A stretch of DNA of 7,521 bases, from NCBI GenBank assembly GCA_030145435.1, contig JAQYVQ010000562.1, positions 1 through 7,521 on the forward strand, given 5' to 3'. Both the position numbers and the translations under genes were made by a program. Source of the stretch: Syntrophobacteria bacterium (GTDB taxonomy: Bacteria; Desulfobacterota; DSWW01). Positions 6,772-7,521 of the stretch are shown here, in pieces (within the stretch, counting starts at the first letter, position 1; every line of letters begins with the position of its first letter). The notes beneath the pieces are model-generated. The model made no database searches and had not been told where the DNA came from. It saw only the letters and a list, made by a program, of their open reading frames with translations.

Positions 6772-6841
6772 ATCCGACATGAATTTTCATATGGGCGATC
6801 TGACCGCCATTTCAGATATGGACGGGGAATTGATGTCGGAT
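6772..6841 (+). repeat. 14-base inverted repeat (13/14 match) enclosing a GC hairpin
   Basis: ATCCGACATGAATT (6772-6785) pairs with AATTGATGTCGGAT (6828-6841), with one mismatch. Between them GGCG (6794-6797) pairs with CGCC (6805-6808). The whole 70-base unit starts 28 bases after the porin stop. It could be a structured 3' untranslated region, a small RNA, or the ends of a miniature mobile element. No T run follows the right arm, so a simple intrinsic terminator is unlikely. Confidence 0.4.
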
Positions 6842-7096
6842 GTGAATTCTGTGCTGTTCATATTTCTCTGACATACATTTACTCAAGAATAGCAGATGAG
6901 GATTTCAGATTTCTCTTATTTATGCTGAACGTGGGTCGCCCCTCCTAATTGCATGTATCACGCACATAGTGTCAGTCCCGAAGGGCAGCCTGCGAGGACC
7001 GCCAACCGATCGATGATCAGTCCTTCCACGGTCCGAGAACATGAAGATATTCAGATGATATGTTGAGTCCCCGCCAATTGGGTAGGGCTGGCCGTT

Positions 7097-7288
7097 ATGA
7101 GCAGCCTATGGTGCAAAAAGGGACCGGCTGGGAATGTAGATAACTGCGTCATAGGGTCATTCCCCACCCATCTGGCAAGGCTGAAGAATTTGAACGCTTA
7201 TGTGTACCCCAGGGGGAAGAGTGGCAGGGATGACCATCTGCTCGTAATGTTGAGTCTTACGCAAGGTTTGGTGTCCGCAGGTGTATAG
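7097..7288 (+). CDS. Doubtful small hypothetical ORF, 63 residues
   Basis: ATG to TAG with a weak TAGGG (7083-7087) upstream. The product shows no membrane segment, signal peptide or motif I recognise. About 60 % of its codons end in G or C, no stronger than expected for chance in this stretch, and several rare-looking codons (AGG, ATA) occur. It sits alone in the gene-poor interval. I list it only because nothing else occupies the region; it is more likely spurious or a remnant than a working gene. Confidence 0.2.
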   Translation: MSSLWCKKGPAGNVDNCVIGSFPTHLARLKNLNAYVYPRGKSGRDDHLLVMLSLTQGLVSAGV

Positions 7289-7331
7289 CTCGCATTCGAA
7301 GACCGTCTCATAAACTTGTGCCCCTTCTGTG

Positions 7332-7364
7332 AATTCTATAACGAATTACTAGTTAATAGAAATT
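7332..7364 (+). promoter_or_regulatory. AT-rich imperfect dyad just upstream of the promoter
   Basis: AATTCTATAAC (7332-7342) pairs with GTTAATAGAAATT (7352-7364) if two single-base bulges are allowed, with a 9-base spacer. It ends 3 bases before the -35 box. It could be a regulator site, or an AT-rich UP-type element that strengthens the promoter. Confidence 0.3.
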
Positions 7365-7367
7365 TGC

Positions 7368-7397
7368 TTGACCTGCACAGAGTAGCTCTGATATAGT
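7368..7397 (+). promoter_or_regulatory. Sigma-70-type promoter with extended -10
   Basis: TTGACC (7368-7373) and TATAGT (7392-7397) are separated by 18 bases. The -10 is preceded by TGA, fitting the extended -10 pattern TGn. Transcription would begin near 7404, giving a leader of roughly 57 bases before the ATG at 7461. A perfect dyad, CAGAG-TAG-CTCTG (7378-7390), fills most of the spacer, a place where MerR-type activators or repressors bind in other promoters. This is the best promoter match in the window. Confidence 0.65.
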
Positions 7398-7460
7398 AAC
7401 TTCACCTTGTGAACTCCGATTTATCCCACCCAATCTCATCCAAGAAAGGAGTAACAAAGC

Positions 7461-7521
7461 ATGTTCTTTCGCACCTCGGTGGAAAAAGGAGGTTCCATGA
7501 AGAGAATTAAATGTGTCCTGC
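7461..7521 (+). CDS. 5' end of a gene cut by the window end, probably exported product
   Basis: ATG at 7461 follows AAAGGAG (7445-7451, 9 bases away). A second in-frame ATG at 7497 follows a near-perfect AAGGAGGT (7486-7493, 3 bases away). From 7461 the product begins MFFRTSVEKGGSMKRIKCVL; from 7497 it begins MKRIKCVL, which looks like the basic start of a signal peptide. The frame is open to the window end. The strong promoter at 7368-7397 fits this gene. Too little is visible to name a family. Which start is used is uncertain: the second makes better sense for an exported protein, but its ribosome site is close to the ATG. Confidence 0.6.
   Translation, partial: MFFRTSVEKGGSMKRIKCVL

Larger units (their letters stand above)
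6744..7367. other. Gene-poor stretch between porin operon and last gene
   Basis: About 620 bases. I see no recognisable protein family on either strand. Parts (about 6830-6950 and 7290-7367) are clearly more AT-rich than the flanking genes. It holds the inverted repeat at 6772-6841, a weaker pair GGACCG (6996-7001) with CGGTCC (7029-7034), and a doubtful ORF at 7097-7288. No tRNA-like cloverleaf, transposase or CRISPR repeat was recognised. It could be a decayed insertion, or a long regulatory region for the gene that starts near 7461. Confidence 0.5.

Noticed and set aside
6744..7367. Insertion sequence or tRNA-linked integration site
   Set aside because: No transposase or integrase fragment, no flanking target duplication and no tRNA sequence could be recognised by eye.
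1..7521. CRISPR array, toxin-antitoxin pair or phage defence system
   Set aside because: No regularly spaced repeats and no small paired genes; the recognised proteins are all envelope proteins.

Overview
The window comes from a Gram-negative (two-membrane) bacterium. It encodes an outer-membrane beta-barrel with a signal peptide, an OprB-type carbohydrate porin and a lipoprotein, all of which need an outer membrane. Composition is moderately GC-rich, with AT-rich patches in the last ~700 bases. No gene here fixes the phylum. Every gene I can support reads on the + strand.

Layout. Positions 1-123 hold the C-terminal end of a membrane-protein gene, possibly a TRIC/UPF0126 channel. A secreted beta-barrel protein (158-1048) follows. 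A hairpin-containing gap leads to a MarC-family inner-membrane protein (1174-1812), then a full-length cardiolipin synthase with both HKD motifs (1891-3345). After a gap of about 230 bases with an inverted repeat and a possible 41-residue ORF (3415-3540) comes a 592-residue predicted lipoprotein with a complete calcineurin-type metallophosphatase site (3577-5355). It is followed immediately, perhaps with overlap, by an OprB-like porin (5415-6743, or from 5352). Positions 6744-7367 contain no convincing gene, but hold a 14-base inverted repeat and one doubtful ORF. The last 150 bases carry the best promoter in the window, with a small dyad between its -35 and -10, driving a gene cut off by the window end (7461 or 7497 onward).

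How the genes fit together. The common theme is the cell envelope: inner-membrane proteins (TRIC-like?, MarC), membrane-lipid synthesis (cardiolipin synthase), and outer-membrane or periplasmic proteins (barrel, phosphoesterase lipoprotein, porin). The tightest link is phosphoesterase to porin. It suggests, as inference only, that an exported enzyme cleaves a phosphoester near the outer membrane and that the porin handles the product or substrate. The most interesting protein is this lipoprotein: its metal-site motifs look like those of the LpxH-type lipid-A-pathway hydrolases, but it is exported, has a ~235-residue N-terminal region I do not recognise, and carries a long insert between the last two motifs. 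I did not find a CRISPR array, tRNA, rRNA, intact insertion sequence or defence system.
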